From: Calocera cornea HHB12733
Lineage: Eukaryota > Basidiomycota > Dacrymycetes > Dacrymycetales > Dacrymycetaceae
Assembly: GCA_001632435.1 (NCBI GenBank)
Contig: KV424137.1
Span: 1-38,560 of the forward strand
Direction of reading: 5' to 3'
DNA length: 38,560 bases
Shown here piece after piece: positions 11,261 through 20,238 of the stretch (the first letter of the stretch is position 1; each line of letters starts with the position of its first letter). The notes beneath the pieces were generated by a model. That model saw only the letters and a program-made list of their open reading frames with translations. It was not told where the DNA came from and did no database searches. A program made the translations under genes and the position numbers.

Positions 11261-12047
11261 GGGTGGGGGATCAGAACCGAGTCAGCACCAGCACACGACC
11301 TCGAACGCCAGAAGCGATTCGTCCATATGGCCGGAAAGTACTTTCGCCTGTTCCAGCTAGAGCAGGTACCGATAAGGCGCCAGCTTCCTTGAAGTTTGCG
11401 TTGAGGCTCATGGAGGAGAACTTCGATACTGATGGCGTGCATACAGCCGAAGACGGACGTTGGGTGTGAGTTTGCCAGCAAAGGGAATGCAGGGGTGCGA
11501 TATGGACGACCAAGGTGCTGGCAAGAGAGGCATATGCCAGGTGATGGGACCTGCCATGACCCGAAGAAGCAATGTCCGCCCAGTCATCCCGTACGAGGAT
11601 GGACGTGCTCCGAGTAGTGGCTGAGAAGTACGAACACGCGTACTACATACGGTACGATCGTGGGATAGTAAGGAGCTGACAGCCCATGCATGCTTCGCAC
11701 GTCGCTTGGCCCGGTCCTGTGCCCCTGACAACCGCTACCGCGATGAAGCCATTATATAGCATCCTTTGTATGAAGACTGCACTTCATCAATCCGACGGAT
11801 ATCGCTCTTTCCATTGCCACCGGGCGAGTTCACATGAGACGGGGATACATGAAACAGTTATTATATTGGAGTATGCGAGGTCATTAGGTCATAAGGCGCC
11901 AATGGCTTCACATGATAGGTCGTTAAAAGGCAATTAGGTTGTGAGTCAAGGAACAGCTAGTTTCTATCCTACCGGTTCCCTCCAGTATTAGTCGTGAGAA
12001 ATGATTAGAAGAAATAAGGCCATGGATACAGTGGGGTGCTTGTTCTC
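11261..12047. other. Intergenic region between NUP copy 2 and the first opsin-related gene
   Basis: These roughly 800 bp are the upstream region of NUP copy 2 and the 3' flank of the minus-strand opsin-related gene. I see only short frames without recognisable content, and no RNA gene. Confidence 0.4.
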
Positions 12048-12872
12048 TTATGCGGAGACGGCGGGCTTCTCGATGACGAGCACGTGCCTCGGCGCAAAGC
12101 CGAAGCGGGTGACATCGATCGACCGGAGCTGGAACAGGAAGGCGAGGAGGAAAACGGGCTGGATGAGGACATCGAGGACGCCGTAGAAAGCCATCTCGCC
12201 GTCGGACGTGATGACGTTGCCGCCATCGGACAGACCCCAGGCGAGGGGGTAGAGGAGGAGGAGGAACGTGAACGCGGCCGCCGAGCGGGTGAAGATCGAA
12301 CGCACATCAGTGCCGATCGCACCAGCGCCGACACGGGCGGGAGCCAGGAGATGGACGACGACGTAGAGGATGGCGGCAGTGCCGAAGACGAAGTAGCCCC
12401 ACTTGTAGGTCGAGGAGACCAGGGCGCCGACAAGGAGGGAGACGAAGGCAACGACCTGCATGAACAGAGTCGCAGACACCTCGGTGGCAGGCAGGCCAGT
12501 CGTCAAGAGGACCTCGAGGGTGAGGAGAGGCATGGTCAGGACCCAGCCGATGTACCGAACGTACCAGATGGCACGGGTCGCGGGCTCGCCGGCGTACGTC
12601 TGGTGGTGATCGCCGTAGAATTCAGCAGTGATCGGGGTCGAGCCGAGGTCGGCGGCCATGGTGAAGTAGACGACGGAGGAGATGGAGAGGATGATGATGG
12701 GGAGGAGGTGGAGGATGCGCTGAGCGCTAGGCCGGAGCCACATCCATGCGATCACGCCGAGGTCGGAGGCCAAGAAGAGGGAGAAGGCGGCCCAAAGCCA
12801 GTCGGAACCGTTGGTGTTGATGGAGATGGCCGCATTAGGCGGGTTGATATCGACAGCCTGGTTACCGGACAT
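12048..12872 (-). CDS. Opsin-related protein (Hsp30/Yro2/Mrh1-like), copy A
   Basis: This is a seven-helix membrane protein of the bacteriorhodopsin-like family, in the non-photoactive opsin-related branch that includes yeast Hsp30, Yro2 and Mrh1. These are plasma-membrane stress proteins; Hsp30 restrains the Pma1 proton ATPase. One exon, 274 residues. Helices run roughly 25-46, 54-76, 104-126, 130-153, 157-180, 196-217 and 229-252. In helix C, RYIGWVLTMP aligns with the rhodopsin RYADWLFTTP, so the proton-acceptor Asp85 is Gly and Asp96 is Glu (LTLEVL). In helix G, VLDVLIQPVF keeps Asp212 but has Gln where the retinal lysine (Lys216) should be. It therefore cannot form a Schiff base. A minus-strand TATA box (13016-13009) lies 137 bp upstream. 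The first 253 residues are identical to copy D (18127-18951), with only four substitutions near the C-terminus. Confidence 0.9.
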   Translation of the reverse strand: MSGNQAVDINPPNAAISINTNGSDWLWAAFSLFLASDLGVIAWMWLRPSAQRILHLLPIIILSISSVVYFTMAADLGSTPITAEFYGDHHQTYAGEPATRAIWYVRYIGWVLTMPLLTLEVLLTTGLPATEVSATLFMQVVAFVSLLVGALVSSTYKWGYFVFGTAAILYVVVHLLAPARVGAGAIGTDVRSIFTRSAAAFTFLLLLYPLAWGLSDGGNVITSDGEMAFYGVLDVLIQPVFLLAFLFQLRSIDVTRFGFAPRHVLVIEKPAVSA

Positions 12873-14213
12873 GGCGGTTACTTGTTATCGCGGGGGGGGA
12901 TAAGGTTCGTGACCTGTAAGCAAGAGCTAGGCTTTGCTGCGCTGGTATGCGAGGCGAGATCGTATGAGTGGTTGCTGAGGAAACCGGGAAAACGGAGGGG
13001 TAGCGCATCTTATATACGTTTCTCGCCCCTCTTGCGACAGCCATGGAAATCCATGGGGAGTATGAAACTGGAGGGCATCCACTCAGCGCGAACGTCAGCT
13101 GACAAAACGGCCTCGCAAGGCTGGCAGAGCCTCGCTGAGAATGGAAAGGCGGGATGGTGGAACGCCCAATTTGTCATTGGAGAGCAGGAAGAAAAGTCTA
13201 GAAGTTGGCCAGAAACAGTGTAGGACCGCTCCGGGACAGGTGTTCCAGCCTTAACCCGAGTCAGATCTAGATACGGACGAGGAGGGAAGGTCGCCGAGAA
13301 CAAGCACGTCGGCGTCTCCGCACTTGTGATCCGCCCGGGTTGCGCCATTCGCGGGATGGGTAGGGACGAACACAACGAGGCGGGACGGCATAATCAGCGC
13401 TGGACGTAATGTGGGCTTGCACATCTGGTGTCAGGCCGCCCCACGATGGCAGGACGGTTCCAACCAGCCCAGTCAGCACAGCAGTGAGAGGCGAGGCGAG
13501 GCTCGCACCGACTCACCAGCCGCTGGACGCGTGGCCGTCTGCTCACGCGAGCGCTTCTGTGTGGCCGGGATGTTGCCTCCGAATGCTTCCGAGAGCAGCG
13601 CCTCCGTGGATACATTTGCCTCCGGGCCTCGCCAAACACGTCATCAGCTGTGGCCAATATTCTTACCATTTCTCGAACACCGGCGCTTATACTACCTTTA
13701 TTGTCCGGGCGGACTGTGACTCGGCGCCCTGAGGGTTGTTCTGGCTTATCTCACATGCACCAAGGCGCGTAGACTCGGGTGGATCTCGGGCGAAGAGACG
13801 TCATCGATCTCTGCCGGGCACGAACTTCGGAGGAGCCACCGCTTCGGTTACATGCGTGTTGGACCGTATACGGCATTACCACCTCGGAATGCCCGGTCGG
13901 CGGACACTTACGGAAGCTTAGATTTTCTGGGATCTCTGGGCGTACCTTTCCTCGAAATATCTGCACTGCGCGAACCTCTCGATTGACTACGCGCGGAGGG
14001 ATTGCCCGTTTGCCGATCTGCCTTTCTGGCTGTGGGTGCCTGCTTCGCCGATTCCCGTGACCTTAACGGTCCTGATGTTCCGTCCTATCCCTAGTAGTTC
14101 AACTTTCTTTATAAAAGGAGGTTGACAACCGCCTAAAGTGCCTCCACTCAAGTCACAACATTCTTCCCAAGCACAGCAATAACCCCTAATCGGCGTCCCC
14201 ACCGACCAACATC
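12873..14213. promoter_or_regulatory. Divergent promoter region between opsin-related copies A and B
   Basis: TATA boxes are present for A (CTTATATA, 13009-13016, read on the minus strand) and B (TATAAAAGG, 14110-14118), 104-137 bp from each ATG. ACGTCA cores occur at 13092-13097 and 13798-13803. A heat-shock-element half pair TTCtcGAA is at 13670-13677. An inverted CCAAT pair (CCCAAT ... ATTGG) lies near 13168-13183. The run CCGAATGCTTCCGAG around 13577-13591 resembles CCGAATGCTCCCGAG upstream of copy E (about 19692). No gene is supported here. Confidence 0.5.
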
Positions 14214-15071
14214 ATGTCCGATCACGCATACAACTACACCGACGGCACCGGCGCCAACAAGGCACTGGAGGTAAACCCTCCTACTGCGGCCATCGACATC
14301 ACCACACACGGCTCCGACTGGCTCTGGGCCGCCTTCTCCCTCTTCGTGCTTTCCGATATCGGCATGGCCACATGGATGTGGCTCCGGCCGAGGACCCAAC
14401 GTGTACTCCATCTCTTGCCAATCGTCATTCTTACCGCAACATCAGTAGCGTACTTCACGATGGCCTCGGACCTCGGGAGCACCCCGATAACCGCCGAGTT
14501 CTACGGCCCTCATCACCAAGACCAGGCCGGCGAGCCCGCAACCAGGGCGATTTGGTACGCGCGGTACATTGGCTGGACTCTTTCCCTCCCCTTGCTGGTG
14601 CTTGAGGTTCTCTTAGGCACTGGCATGAGCGCCACGGAACTCTCGTCCGCGCTGTTCATGGAGGTCGTATTCGTCGTTGCATACCTCGTCGGCGCTCTCG
14701 TGTCTACCACTTATAAGTGGGGCTACTTCACCATCGGCACCGCAGCCCTGCTTTACGTGGTCTCCTACTTGGTCGGTCCGGCCGTCGCCGCCGCTGGCTC
14801 AATAGGCACGGACGTCCGCAAGGTCTACATCCGCTCGGCGCCCTTCGTCGCCTTCCTTCTCCTCCTCTACCCCATCGCCTGGGGCCTCTCGGAGGGCGGT
14901 AACGTCATCCATCCGGACTCCGAGATGGTCTTCTACGGCGTCCTCGATCTCCTTATTCAGCCCGTCTTCCTGTGCGCGTACCTGTTCCAGCTCCGTGAGA
15001 TCGACATCTCTCGGTTTGGATTCGCCCCAAGGCAGGTCATCGTGACCGAGAAGATCGCTGCTTCGGCATAA
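14214..15071 (+). CDS. Opsin-related protein (Hsp30-like), copy B
   Basis: Single-exon seven-helix protein of 285 residues. Its N-terminus (MSDHAYNYTDGTGANKALEV) is longer and unlike the MSGNQAV start of the other four. Helix C reads RYIGWTLSLPLL (no Asp85) and is followed by LEVLL (Glu for Asp96). Helix G reads VLDLLIQPVF, with Gln for the retinal lysine and Asp212 kept. The family blocks STPITAEFYG, AGEPATRAIWYARYIGW and SSTYKWGYF (here STTYKWGYF) are present. In the helix C/G core it resembles copy C most. TATAAAAGG lies 104 bp upstream. A stress-induced plasma-membrane role is inferred from yeast Hsp30/Mrh1. The 3' flank runs into an assembly gap 300 bp downstream. Confidence 0.9.
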   Translation: MSDHAYNYTDGTGANKALEVNPPTAAIDITTHGSDWLWAAFSLFVLSDIGMATWMWLRPRTQRVLHLLPIVILTATSVAYFTMASDLGSTPITAEFYGPHHQDQAGEPATRAIWYARYIGWTLSLPLLVLEVLLGTGMSATELSSALFMEVVFVVAYLVGALVSTTYKWGYFTIGTAALLYVVSYLVGPAVAAAGSIGTDVRKVYIRSAPFVAFLLLLYPIAWGLSEGGNVIHPDSEMVFYGVLDLLIQPVFLCAYLFQLREIDISRFGFAPRQVIVTEKIAASA

Positions 15072-15378
15072 ACTCTCCAAAATTTCAAAATCAAACGCGA
15101 TTACGGTGGAAGGCTTAGCAGCGTTGTAATTCTTTCTCTACCTCTCTCTCACGACCCCTCACGACCCCTAATGACCTGCACCGTGATACCACTAGTCATC
15201 ATGTACTCCCCTTACAATAATAATCGTTCAATGTAATGATTCAAATGGCGTCTTTCGTCCGAGGTATTACTCAGCGAGCGAGGTGACTGAGCTGTACTTG
15301 CCTCATGAGGCAGGTAGTGGAGGAGGCGATGTTCTCCAGGTAGCCAAATAAGACAATAATTACCAATTCGCTGTCCAT

Positions 15379-15478
15379 NNNNNNNNNNNNNNNNNNNNNN
15401 NNNNNNNNNNNNNNNNNNNNNNNNNNNNNNNNNNNNNNNNNNNNNNNNNNNNNNNNNNNNNNNNNNNNNNNNNNNNNN
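15379..15478. other. Assembly gap (100 N)
   Basis: Exactly 100 Ns, the conventional length for a gap of unknown size. It sits in the middle of the tandem opsin-related array, between copies B and C, so an additional copy or collapsed repeat could be hidden here. Confidence 0.98.
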
Positions 15479-16181
15479 GCCTAGGAAGAGGGCGATAAAT
15501 GTGGATGGAGAAGCATGGAACAGACAAGCCGGAACGAACAGGTGCGGAAAGACTTCCAAACTAGATCGAAATTCTAGAAATTGAATGCAGCTGACCTTCC
15601 GCGTCTTTTCGAGAACTTCGGTGTTGTCCAACCGACAATGTCATTTCCTTTAGCATGAAACATGAGCAGAAGAAGGCAGAAGGTTAATTGCAATGGAATG
15701 CGGATTAGTAATGCGTGGGCGCCAAATTGCTGCTGGTCAGGGTAGGTCCGGAAGCGCCTCCGACAAATTCCGGTGCGTCATAGGGACTTGAAAGGCTGGG
15801 CTGGAACTTTCGGGAACAGATTTCCGCGGCTATTGCACTCCTTACTCATGCACTGACCACAATGTTGCTTCTCACTGCTTGGTCTGTCGACTGCCGTCGG
15901 AATGCATGTCCTTGCTGAAAACGTCACTGTGCACCGGTTTGATTCTGAGTCGGGCGGACAGAGCCGGGCCCGAGTCTCTCCCCAGAGTTGTCTATTGTAA
16001 GCTGAATTACAGTCGTCGAGAGCAAGGTCTGTCTTGGACACCGCGCTGCCTATAAAGTGCTTGCATCTCGTCGCGTTCTCCTCACTCACAGCACTCAGCG
16101 ACTCAGCTTCTCCAGCAAATCAACACAAGCCCCCCCACCCCCCTATCCCCCCCAAACCACACCTCCCCCACCGAATACACG
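15479..16181 (+). promoter_or_regulatory. Upstream region of opsin-related copy C with heat-shock-element-like sites
   Basis: A three-unit heat shock element GAActTTCggGAA is at 15804-15816. Two two-unit cores lie further up: TTCtaGAA at 15572-15579 and TTCgaGAA at 15608-15615. An ACGTCACTGTGCAC block is at 15921-15934 and CGGACAGAGCCGG at 15955-15967; both recur upstream of copy E. TATAAAG at 16051-16057 is 131 bp from the ATG. The leader carries CAGCGACTCAGCTTC, also found upstream of E and partly of D. Confidence 0.55.
15804..15816. promoter_or_regulatory. Three-unit heat shock element upstream of copy C
   Basis: GAActTTCggGAA matches the Hsf1 binding consensus nGAAnnTTCnnGAAn at all nine specified bases. 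It lies about 235 bp upstream of the TATA box of copy C. Two-unit cores are common by chance, but a perfect three-unit element is not. Confidence 0.6.
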
Positions 16182-17012
16182 ATGTCCGGCAACCAGGCTG
16201 TCAACATCAACCCGCCCAATGCGGCCATCGACATCACGGCCCACGGCTCCGACTGGCTTTGGGCAGCCTTCTCGCTGTTTGCCCTTTCCGATCTCGGCAT
16301 GGTCGCATGGATGTGGCTCCGTCCCAGGACCCAGCGTGTCCTCCACCTCCTGCCCATTGTTATCCTGACCGCATCGGCCGTTACCTACTTCACCATGGCT
16401 TCCAACCTCGGCTCGACACCCATCACCGCTGAATTCTACGGCCCGCACCACCAGAACGAAGCTGGCGAACCCGCTACCCGTGCCATCTGGTACGCACGTT
16501 ATATCGGCTGGACTCTGTCCCTCCCCCTCCTGGTCGCTGAGGTCCTCCTGACCACCGGCATGTCTGCCACCGAGCTCACTTCCGCCTTGTTCATGGAGGT
16601 CGTATTCGTTGTCTCCTACTTGGTTGGCTCCCTTGTATCTTCGACCTACAAGTGGGGTTACTTCACCATGGGAACCGCGGCCCTTCTCTACGTGATCTCT
16701 TACCTGGTCGGCCCCGCGCTTATCGCCGCTGGCCACATCGGCAGTGATGTCCGCAGCGTCTACATCCGCTCCGCCCCCATTGTCGCCTTCCTGCTCTTCC
16801 TTTACCCCATCGCTTGGGGCTTGGCCGACGGTGGCAACGTCATCCACCCCGACTCTGAGATGGTCTTCTACGGTGTCCTCGACCTCCTTATCCAGCCCGC
16901 CTTCCTCTTCGCCTTCCTCTACCAGATCAAGGACATCGACATCTCCCGCTTCGGCTTCGCCCCCACGCAGGTGATCGTCAGCGAGAAGCCGGCTGCCACC
17001 GAGACCGCATAG
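16182..17012 (+). CDS. Opsin-related protein (Hsp30-like), copy C
   Basis: Single-exon seven-helix protein of 276 residues starting MSGNQAVNINPPNAAIDI. Helix C has RYIGWTLSLPLLVAEVLL: Gly for Asp85 and Glu for Asp96. Helix G has VLDLLIQPAF: Asp212 kept, Gln in place of the retinal lysine. The Arg82/Tyr83/Trp86 frame of helix C is retained, so the fold is probably intact. It has the best heat-shock-element arrangement of the five upstream regions. Its tail ends EKPAATETA. As for the other copies, the likely role is a stress-responsive plasma-membrane protein acting on proton pumping or membrane organisation, by analogy with yeast Hsp30/Mrh1. Light sensing through retinal is excluded by the missing lysine. 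Confidence 0.9.
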   Translation: MSGNQAVNINPPNAAIDITAHGSDWLWAAFSLFALSDLGMVAWMWLRPRTQRVLHLLPIVILTASAVTYFTMASNLGSTPITAEFYGPHHQNEAGEPATRAIWYARYIGWTLSLPLLVAEVLLTTGMSATELTSALFMEVVFVVSYLVGSLVSSTYKWGYFTMGTAALLYVISYLVGPALIAAGHIGSDVRSVYIRSAPIVAFLLFLYPIAWGLADGGNVIHPDSEMVFYGVLDLLIQPAFLFAFLYQIKDIDISRFGFAPTQVIVSEKPAATETA

Positions 17013-18126
17013 CGCACCAAAAGAAGACGGACGGCATTGATTCATGTTTCTACCTTCCCCTTTACCATCACGACTTCTCATGACTCCATATGACCAGCCA
17101 CGCACTAGCCACTAATGAGTATACATCCCACTAATCGTAATTGAAAACATTGCATATCACTTCATATCCTGCGGTGACAAGTAATGACTGTCAAGAAGCT
17201 AACGGCTGTGTACTTCTCAAACACTTTGTTGCTAACCAGCCTGTTAACATGTAGCCTTTCCACATTAGGACTGCCACAACCATCGCACACAGGGAGGTTC
17301 TGCGAGCGTAGGAACATTGATGCTGCTCATCCACATCTTGGAGCTCAACTTCCTTGCTGACAGAGACCGTCCTTCGTCAATAATTCAGTTAGTCCAGCCC
17401 GCTCGGCCTGCAATGTCTGGAACTTCTTGACTGTGATCACATGTAAGTCATAGTCACTGCAGGGTCAGAATTGCTGAGAAGCACATTACGACGGTGAGAT
17501 TGGAAACGTATAACTTACACAAACTAAAGTTAGGGCGGGCGCCCAACGAGTACGAAGATTGCTTAGTTAGATCAGGGACGAAGGTGCGGGAACCCCTGCC
17601 CGACATCGACGCGGGGAAGTTGCGTCATCTGTACGGTCTGGAACTTTCTGGACCCGGGGCGGAAAGTCAAGCCGCGGCATTGCACATCCTTATTCAATCT
17701 GCGTGACTCTGCGACGATTGTTTCTCCTTGCTGATCAATTCATGTTCTTCGCCTAAAATCGGAATGATACCTCCCTGTGCTACGTCACTGCGCACTGCTT
17801 CTCGGGCGAACACTACCTACCTCCCGCGGAGGAGGTGAACGATTGGCTCTAGACAATGCAAATGACTTGTCGACGTCAATCCTTAATCACCCGAGGTGCT
17901 TACACACTGGGCGTTCGGACCACGCGTGGTCCTATCGCGGACCTGTTGTTCCGGCATTGGCGATGCTCTTCATCACGCCTCTCAAGACACCTCTCTGGTC
18001 TATAAAAGGCAGCTCATTCCAGCTCGATACTCTCATCCTACAACCACAGCGACTCCGCTTCGCCCCACAACAAACCAAGCACACCAACCCACTTAACCTA
18101 CTGTCCCACCTAATATCTTTACGACC
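17013..18126 (+). promoter_or_regulatory. Upstream region of opsin-related copy D
   Basis: An imperfect three-unit heat shock element GAActTTCtgGAc is at 17641-17653. ACGTCACTGCGCACTG at 17782-17797 matches the block in front of C and E, and a second ACGTCA is at 17873-17878. GACAATG followed by TCGACGTCAATCC (17852-17882) parallels GACAATG and TCGACCTCAATCC upstream of E (19985-20015). A perfect 16-bp palindrome is at 17917-17932. TATAAAAGG at 18001-18009 is 126 bp from the ATG. A 70-codon frame at 17494-17706 has no recognisable content. Confidence 0.5.
17917..17932. repeat. Perfect 16-bp palindrome GGACCACGCGTGGTCC
   Basis: The sequence equals its own reverse complement over 16 bp, with ACGCGT at the centre. 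It lies 69 bp upstream of the TATA box of copy D and is not seen in front of the other copies. It could be a dimeric activator or repressor site; the protein is unknown. Confidence 0.6.
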
Positions 18127-18951
18127 ATGTCCGGAAACCAGGCTGTCGACATCAACCCGCCTAACGCGGCCATCTCCATCAACACCAACGGTTCCGACTG
18201 GCTTTGGGCCGCCTTCTCCCTCTTCTTGGCCTCCGACCTCGGCGTGATCGCATGGATGTGGCTCCGGCCTAGCGCTCAGCGCATCCTCCACCTCCTCCCC
18301 ATCATCATCCTCTCCATCTCCTCCGTCGTCTACTTCACCATGGCCGCCGACCTCGGCTCGACCCCGATCACCGCTGAATTCTACGGCGATCACCACCAGA
18401 CGTACGCCGGCGAGCCCGCGACCCGTGCCATCTGGTACGTTCGGTACATCGGCTGGGTCTTGACCATGCCTCTCCTCACCCTCGAGGTCCTCTTGACGAC
18501 CGGCCTGCCTGCCACCGAGGTGTCTGCGACTCTGTTCATGCAGGTCGTTGCCTTCGTATCCCTCCTTGTCGGCGCCCTGGTCTCCTCGACCTACAAGTGG
18601 GGCTACTTCGTCTTCGGCACTGCCGCCATCCTCTACGTCGTCGTCCATCTCCTGGCTCCCGCCCGTGTCGGCGCTGGTGCGATCGGCACTGATGTGCGTT
18701 CGATCTTCACCCGCTCGGCGGCCGCCTTCACCTTCCTCCTCCTCCTCTACCCCCTCGCCTGGGGTCTGTCCGATGGCGGCAACGTCATCACGTCCGACGG
18801 CGAGATGGCTTTCTACGGCGTCCTCGATGTCCTCATCCAGCCCGTCTTCCTCCTCGCCTTCCTGTTCCAGCTCCGGTCGATCGATGTCGCCCGCTTCGGC
18901 TTTGCGCCGAGGCACGTGCTCGTCAACGAGAAGCCCGCTACCACCGCCTAA
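18127..18951 (+). CDS. Opsin-related protein (Hsp30-like), copy D
   Basis: Single-exon seven-helix protein of 274 residues, identical to copy A (12048-12872) over the first 253 residues. It differs only at four positions near the end (DVARFG versus DVTRFG, VNEK versus VIEK, ATTA versus AVSA). At the DNA level the two coding regions also differ by only a few bases, whereas their promoters and 3' flanks are unrelated by eye. The retinal lysine is Gln (VLDVLIQPVF), Asp85 is Gly and Asp96 is Glu. The 3' flank shares short runs such as CATGACCTTCACCGTAATA with the flank of B. The near identity suggests recent gene conversion or duplication of the coding region rather than duplication of the whole locus. 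Confidence 0.9.
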   Translation: MSGNQAVDINPPNAAISINTNGSDWLWAAFSLFLASDLGVIAWMWLRPSAQRILHLLPIIILSISSVVYFTMAADLGSTPITAEFYGDHHQTYAGEPATRAIWYVRYIGWVLTMPLLTLEVLLTTGLPATEVSATLFMQVVAFVSLLVGALVSSTYKWGYFVFGTAAILYVVVHLLAPARVGAGAIGTDVRSIFTRSAAAFTFLLLLYPLAWGLSDGGNVITSDGEMAFYGVLDVLIQPVFLLAFLFQLRSIDVARFGFAPRHVLVNEKPATTA

Positions 18952-20238
18952 GGCGACGAACAAAACTCCATCGCACCTTCTTCTTCATCACGAGCTCCCA
19001 CGATCCATCATGACCTTCACCGTAATAACACAAATAATGCCCGATAGGCCTACCCACATTACCTTATCTTAATTCGTAATACTTGCATCCTCAAGCAACT
19101 TGAATGCTGGGCCATACCATGTTGTCCCATGTGCGTCACAGTCCTACCTACGAGCGCTTGGAACTGTCACAGAAGTGACTTCGACCGTAGCACAATTGAG
19201 ATTATGTGCAGCTAGAATGATGACAAACCTGGCATGGCCTCGCGTTTTACTATGAAGCAGATGATATTCAACTTGACTATGTGCAGAGAAATAATTGGTA
19301 TCATCATAATGGAAGATCTTCTCAGACGATGCATAGAACCACACCTGGACGAGATACAGTCATAAGCCACACAGACTCACCACCACATTGGATTATATAG
19401 TATCCCACCTGAGCTGCTGTCTTGCAACAGCTAGGCACTCACACAAACCATGTTCCCAGAGCTGTCATAGATAACGCACTGCAGTTCGGGCTGCTCTAGA
19501 TATGTCATGATTGAGTTTGGTATTACCAGCAGCACACATCTTTCTGGACGAGACCACGTCGATGGCCAATAGAGCAGGTACGCCCTTGTGCGTACGTTGT
19601 GGATCAATATTAATATCTAGGACGAACATTCTGGCCGGCAGACGAGCGCCAAAACTTAGGCTTGGCGGTAAGGGTAGGCCCGGGAGCCTTGTCCGAATGC
19701 TCCCGAGCACTGCCTCTGCCTTCCCGGCGAAGTGTCTTTGGGGCGGGCTGGGCGCGGTCTATTGAAGACCGTCCGCGGCTCTGCCTAACCTCTTACTCAG
19801 ATCAATTCTCACAAAATCAATGTTTCCCGCTGCTCTCTGCTTCTGTCCTTCGCCCGATACCCGGACGGGCATTCTGCTCGGACGACGTCACGGCGCACTG
19901 GTTTTGCTGTGAAATCAAACGGACAGAGCCGGATCTGGTCGACGACTGCTGATTTGCTGCTGTAATCTCAATATGGTCCGTTGAGACAATGACCGTGATC
20001 TCTCGACCTCAATCCAGATTTGCCCGAAATGATCGTGTCTACATGCGGCATTCCACTCCGGCACTGCTCCTCCGGATTAGGCGAGCTTCTTGTCTATGCT
20101 TGCTGAGTGCGTCCGACCTATAAGACGTAACCGATATCTCGCTTTGCTCAGCACTCACAACAACCAAGCGACTCAGCTTCGCCCCCAAAACAACACAAGC
20201 CAACCGCCCTAGTCACCTCATTGAACACACTCTACACG
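18952..20238 (+). promoter_or_regulatory. Upstream region of opsin-related copy E
   Basis: ACGTCACGGCGCACTGG at 19885-19901 and CGGACAGAGCCGG at 19920-19932 recur upstream of C with nearly the same spacing. A two-unit heat-shock-like core GAAcaTTC is at 19624-19631. CCGAATGCTCCCGAG near 19692 resembles a site in the A/B intergenic region. TATAAG at 20119-20124 is 120 bp from the ATG. The leader has CAAGCGACTCAGCTTC, as in C. The first 500 bp show nothing recognisable. Confidence 0.5.

Noticed and set aside
12036..13223. Long antisense frames over the opsin-related genes (395 codons opposite copy A, 343 opposite D, 320 opposite C)
   Set aside because: They mirror strongly biased GC-rich codons of the sense genes, have highly charged low-complexity translations, and vary with each copy. 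No independent evidence of coding.
17494..17706. Small 70-codon gene upstream of copy D
   Set aside because: It lies inside a promoter region and covers the heat-shock-like element at 17641; the translation matches nothing I recognise.
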